Assembly (NCBI GenBank): GCA_955652155.1
Contig: CATPAT010000225.1
Location: 1-10,060, forward strand
Origin: an uncultured Chthoniobacterales bacterium
Lineage (GTDB): Bacteria; Verrucomicrobiota; Verrucomicrobiia; Chthoniobacterales; UBA10450
DNA length: 10,060 nt
Direction: 5' to 3'
Positions within the stretch are counted from its first letter, which is position 1; the number at the start of each line of letters is the position of its first letter. The notes beneath the pieces were generated by a model. That model saw only the letters and a program-made list of their open reading frames with translations. It made no database searches and was not told where the DNA came from. The translations under genes and the position numbers were made by a program. Below, one piece after another: positions 7,430-10,060 of this stretch.

Positions 7430-8329
7430 TTAGCGCGTGGCGACGCGACGCTCGCGTAATTTGAAAAACGAACGCAGCGCCGGCAGATAGTCCTCACTCG
7501 TTCGCAACGTTATGGCGTCGATGTTGTTACGACGAAGCGTGCGCGACAGGTCATGCGCTTTTTCGTCGGCCAAATCGCTAAATCGTGTTCGTGTCCCACG
7601 GTCCGCAGTGTTGATTTCGATTTGTTCCCCGGTCTCGGCGTCCTCGAGCGTGATAATACCGACATTCGGCAGCACTTGCTCGCGCTCGTCCTGAATGTGC
7701 ACGGCGATGAAATCATGGCGTCGGCCGCTGACCGCGAGTGTGCGCGAGAAGTCCGGCGCTTGAAAATCGGAAATGAAAAAGACAACCGCGCGACGCGTCA
7801 CGACTTTGTTTAAATAATCGAGCGCGAGCGCGGGATCAGTTCCGCGGCCGGCCGGTTCGAAAAACAAAATCTCGCGGATGAGTCGAAGTGTGTGAGAACG
7901 CCCTTTCTTCGGCGGAATGAAAAGTTCCACCCGGTCGGTGAAAAGAATCAGCCCCACCTTGTCGTTGTTGCGGATCGCGCTGAAAGCGAGCAGACAGGCC
8001 ACCTCCGCGGCCAGTTCGCGTTTTGATTGCGCGGCGCTTCCGAAATTTCCCGATGCGCTAACATCGACAATCAGCATGACGGTCAGCTCGCGTTCTTCGG
8101 TGAATTTTTTCACGAACGCAGTGCCGAGCCGCGCCGTCACGTTCCAATCGATCGCGCGAATTTCGTCGCCCGGTTGATACTCGCGCACATCTTCAAAATT
8201 CATTCCGCGACCTTTGAAGACGCTGTGATAATCTCCGGCGAAGACGGTCTCGACCAGTCCTTTGGTCTTAATTTCGAGGGTGCGGATTTTCTTGAGAATT
8301 TCCGCGGTTCTTTCCTGCAAACCGTTCAT
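7430..8329 (-). CDS. DUF58 family protein with VWA-like domain, cytosolic
   Basis: 299 residues without membrane helices, matching the short soluble form of DUF58. The family signature is clear at residues 40-66: GRGMNFEDVREYQPGD followed by IRAIDWNVTAR. After it comes a VWA-like fold with an intact metal site: D89, S91 and S93 in DVSAS, T164 in GRGTDPAL and D188 in ISDF. It starts 6 nt after the moxR stop, with no clear ribosome binding site, which fits coupled translation. DUF58 proteins almost always sit next to MoxR ATPases. The likely role is as an adaptor or substrate-recognition partner of MoxR, joining it to target proteins in a metal-dependent way. No enzyme activity is known for the family. 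Confidence 0.93.
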   Translation of the reverse strand: MNGLQERTAEILKKIRTLEIKTKGLVETVFAGDYHSVFKGRGMNFEDVREYQPGDEIRAIDWNVTARLGTAFVKKFTEERELTVMLIVDVSASGNFGSAAQSKRELAAEVACLLAFSAIRNNDKVGLILFTDRVELFIPPKKGRSHTLRLIREILFFEPAGRGTDPALALDYLNKVVTRRAVVFFISDFQAPDFSRTLAVSGRRHDFIAVHIQDEREQVLPNVGIITLEDAETGEQIEINTADRGTRTRFSDLADEKAHDLSRTLRRNNIDAITLRTSEDYLPALRSFFKLRERRVATR

Positions 8330-8335
8330 CGTGAC

Positions 8336-9322
8336 TTAGGGAACGGGAAGGCCGGCAAAAATTCGTTCGATGATGGTTTCGCTCGTGACCGCTTCAGCTT
8401 CGGCCTCGTAGCTAACGATGATACGATGCCGCAAGACATCCGGTCCGATGCTTTTTACATCTTGCGGCGTGACGTAACCGCGGCCGTTCAGAAACGCGTG
8501 AGCGCGCGCGCCGAGCGCAAGATAAATCGTGGCCCGCGGCGATGCGCCGTAACGAATCAATCCTTCCAGATGCAAATTGTAAGAAGCCGGCTCGCGCGTC
8601 GCCCAGACAACATCGACAATGTAATCTTTCACGCGGTCGTCGATGTAGATCTGGTTCACCACGTCGCGCGCGGCGATGATTTGTTGCGGCTCGATCACCG
8701 CATTGACGCGCAGATCGGGCGCGGATGTCGCCATCAAATCCAGGATCTTGCGCTCCTCGGATTTTTCCGGATATCCAACGTTCAATTTGAACATGAAGCG
8801 GTCGAGCTGCGCTTCGGGAAGTTGATACGTTCCCTCCTGCTCGATCGGATTTTGTGTGGCCAGAACCAAAAACGGATCGGGGAGGGGATAGGTTTGTTCG
8901 CCGATGGTGACCTGGCGTTCTTGCATCGCTTCGAGCAGTGCGCTCTGCACCTTTGCCGGCGCGCGATTAATTTCGTCGGCCAGAATTAGATTCGAAAAGA
9001 TCGGCCCGAGTTTGGTCGTGAATTCGCCCGTGCGCGGATTGTAAATCAGCGTCCCGATCAAATCGGCCGGCAAAAGATCCGGCGTGAATTGCAATCGCTG
9101 GAAGCCGGTCTGGATCGCCGCGGCCATCGTTTTGACGGTAAGCGTTTTGGCCAAACCCGGCACGCCTTCGAGCAGAATGTGACCGTTGGCAAGAAGGCCG
9201 AGCAACAAGCGGTCGACCAGATATTTTTGGCCGACAACGACATGCGAAACCTGCTCGCGCAGAGGCGGGATCCAGCGGCCAAGCTCCTGCACGTCACGGG
9301 TAATCTCCTGCGTCGACTTCAT
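8336..9322 (-). CDS. moxR: MoxR-family AAA+ ATPase
   Basis: 328 residues, the usual MoxR length. AAA+ motifs in order: Walker A GVPGLAKT (53-60), Walker B LILADE (112-117) followed by INRAPAKVQSALLEAMQE, sensor 1 ATQNP (155-159), the QLDRF element with R175 (172-176), and sensor 2 with R263 in GASPRA (259-264). All key residues for ATP binding and hydrolysis are present. It acts in the cytosol, probably as a hexamer, as a chaperone-like motor working with VWA proteins; here the partners are the DUF58 protein and the Bat proteins encoded directly downstream. The ATG at 9322 follows a 75-bp gap after der, the largest gap within the cluster. That gap has no strong Shine-Dalgarno and no convincing promoter, although a weak one cannot be excluded. 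The gap makes moxR the most likely first gene of a separate bat transcript. Confidence 0.96.
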   Translation of the reverse strand: MKSTQEITRDVQELGRWIPPLREQVSHVVVGQKYLVDRLLLGLLANGHILLEGVPGLAKTLTVKTMAAAIQTGFQRLQFTPDLLPADLIGTLIYNPRTGEFTTKLGPIFSNLILADEINRAPAKVQSALLEAMQERQVTIGEQTYPLPDPFLVLATQNPIEQEGTYQLPEAQLDRFMFKLNVGYPEKSEERKILDLMATSAPDLRVNAVIEPQQIIAARDVVNQIYIDDRVKDYIVDVVWATREPASYNLHLEGLIRYGASPRATIYLALGARAHAFLNGRGYVTPQDVKSIGPDVLRHRIIVSYEAEAEAVTSETIIERIFAGLPVP

Positions 9323-9397
9323 GTGAGTTTTTGAGACAAATCTGAGGGCGACAATGTTCGATCAAACTAGGCTCCCGACAAGCCGCAGAGTTGGCAA

Positions 9398-10060
9398 TTA
9401 TTTGTGGCGTGTCCCCGTGCGGGGGCGCAATGTCAAAATAATCGGCAGGCCACTATAGGGTTCGGCATCGCGGATTCTAGCTTCAAGATAACGCGCGTAG
9501 GATTGAGAGAGCAATCGCGGATCGTTCACAAACAGCACGAACTCCGGTGGTTGAAGATGTTGGTCTGTCGCTCCGGCAGCCTGGGCCGCGTAAAACAGTT
9601 TCAATCGCCGGCCTTTGACCATGGGCGGCGGATTTGCGGCGAAAGCGGCACGCATCAATCGATTCAAAACGCCAGTTCCGGTCCGCGTCGCCGACGCGCG
9701 CTCAATTTTGCCAATCATTCCGAAAAGCCGATCCACGTTTTCGCCCGTGCGCGCGGATGCGACTAGCACCGGCGCGTAATTGAGAAAGAAAATCTTCTCG
9801 CGGGTTTCAGCAACAAGTTCGCGGATCGTCTGTCGGTCGCCGCGCTTCGGTTTAACGAGGTCCCACTTGTTCAACACAACCAGGGCCGCTTTGCGCGCCT
9901 CCTGGATCAAACCGGCGATTCGTTTGTCCTGCGCAGTCACGCCGCTGGTAAGATCGACAATCAGGACACACAGATCGGCGCGACGAATACTTCGTTCCGC
10001 GCGCATCACGCTAAAAACTTCAACTGAGCTGGAAATTTTCCCGCGGCGGCGAATTCCAGC
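9398..10060 (-). CDS. der: Ribosome-assembly GTPase Der (EngA), C-terminal part
   Basis: The last 220 residues of Der; the N-terminal GTPase domain and the start of the second one are beyond the right edge. The visible part begins within the second domain's G3 motif (AGIRRRGK, the end of DTAG plus its neighbours), followed by VFSVMRAERSIRRADLCVLI, AQDKRIAGLI, the G4 motif NKWD (window residues 64-67) and G5 SAR (102-104). The C-terminal KH-like domain follows, with PPPMVKGRRLKLFYAAQ, PPEFVLFVNDP and SYARYLEARIRD, all typical of Der. Der binds the 50S ribosomal subunit and is needed for its maturation. A shorter reading from GTG 10009 would begin mid-domain and is not a real start. No terminator with a T-run is seen after the stop; a short CCCCG/CGGGG hairpin sits within the final codons (9413-9424). 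Confidence 0.96.
   Translation of the reverse strand, partial: AGIRRRGKISSSVEVFSVMRAERSIRRADLCVLIVDLTSGVTAQDKRIAGLIQEARKAALVVLNKWDLVKPKRGDRQTIRELVAETREKIFFLNYAPVLVASARTGENVDRLFGMIGKIERASATRTGTGVLNRLMRAAFAANPPPMVKGRRLKLFYAAQAAGATDQHLQPPEFVLFVNDPRLLSQSYARYLEARIRDAEPYSGLPIILTLRPRTGTRHK

Noticed and set aside
7426..7497. 24-residue N-terminal extension of the DUF4381-like frame
   Set aside because: It overlaps the end of the DUF58 gene; the tandem ATG at 7425/7422 just after the DUF58 stop gives a better start.
8027..8989. 320-codon open frame on the plus strand opposite DUF58 and moxR
   Set aside because: It spans parts of two genuine minus-strand genes with intact motifs, so it is an antisense shadow of GC-biased coding sequence.
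9323..9397. Possible promoter between der and moxR (TTGTCG, 17 nt, AACATT)
   Set aside because: Only partial matches to the -35 and -10 boxes, no better than chance for a 75-bp stretch.
9413..9424. Short CCCCG/CGGGG hairpin at the end of der
   Set aside because: The stem is only 4-5 bp with a tiny loop, inside coding sequence, and is not followed by a T-run.

Overview
All well-supported genes in this window lie on the minus strand, so transcription runs from high to low coordinates. The sequence is moderately GC-rich. Gene content and order (der, then a complete MoxR/Bat gene set, then a conserved cytosolic gene whose family is often mislabelled 'TonB-dependent receptor') suggest a Gram-negative bacterium of the Verrucomicrobiota (Chthoniobacterales-like) or the wider PVC/Bacteroidota range. 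This placement is inferred from protein style and synteny; there is no rRNA or other phylogenetic marker.

Layout in the direction of transcription: the 3' part of der (ribosome-assembly GTPase, running off the right edge) is followed after 75 bp by moxR (AAA+ ATPase), a cytosolic DUF58/VWA protein, a small one-helix DUF4381-like protein, batA (membrane VWA), a batB-batC fusion (membrane VWA plus TPR plus a long Q/N- and PSPSPG-rich tail), batD (large secreted/membrane-anchored protein) and batE (TPR, two membrane helices, SH3-like end). From moxR to batE the genes are separated by at most about 22 bp or overlap: 4-bp ATGA overlaps occur at batA/batB and batD/batE, and a 14-bp overlap at DUF4381/batA. 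A perfect 10-bp inverted repeat starts 6 nt after the batE stop. After it, a last gene runs off the left edge; it is a 288-residue N-terminal part of a conserved soluble protein.

The Bat set is expected to work as one machine. The MoxR ATPase in the cytosol probably acts as a chaperone or remodeller on VWA partners that carry metal-binding MIDAS sites. The membrane proteins BatA, BatB-C, BatD and BatE form an envelope module exposing VWA, TPR and SH3-like domains, linked in other bacteria to oxygen and stress tolerance and envelope integrity. The cluster itself is a known type. The points of interest are the batB-batC fusion, which appears to keep the old BatC export segment as an internal membrane helix, its repetitive tail, the poorly characterised left-hand gene, and the operon-end hairpin. 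I found no CRISPR array, insertion sequence, tRNA, rRNA or clear novel system, and no gene-free stretch over 300 bases.
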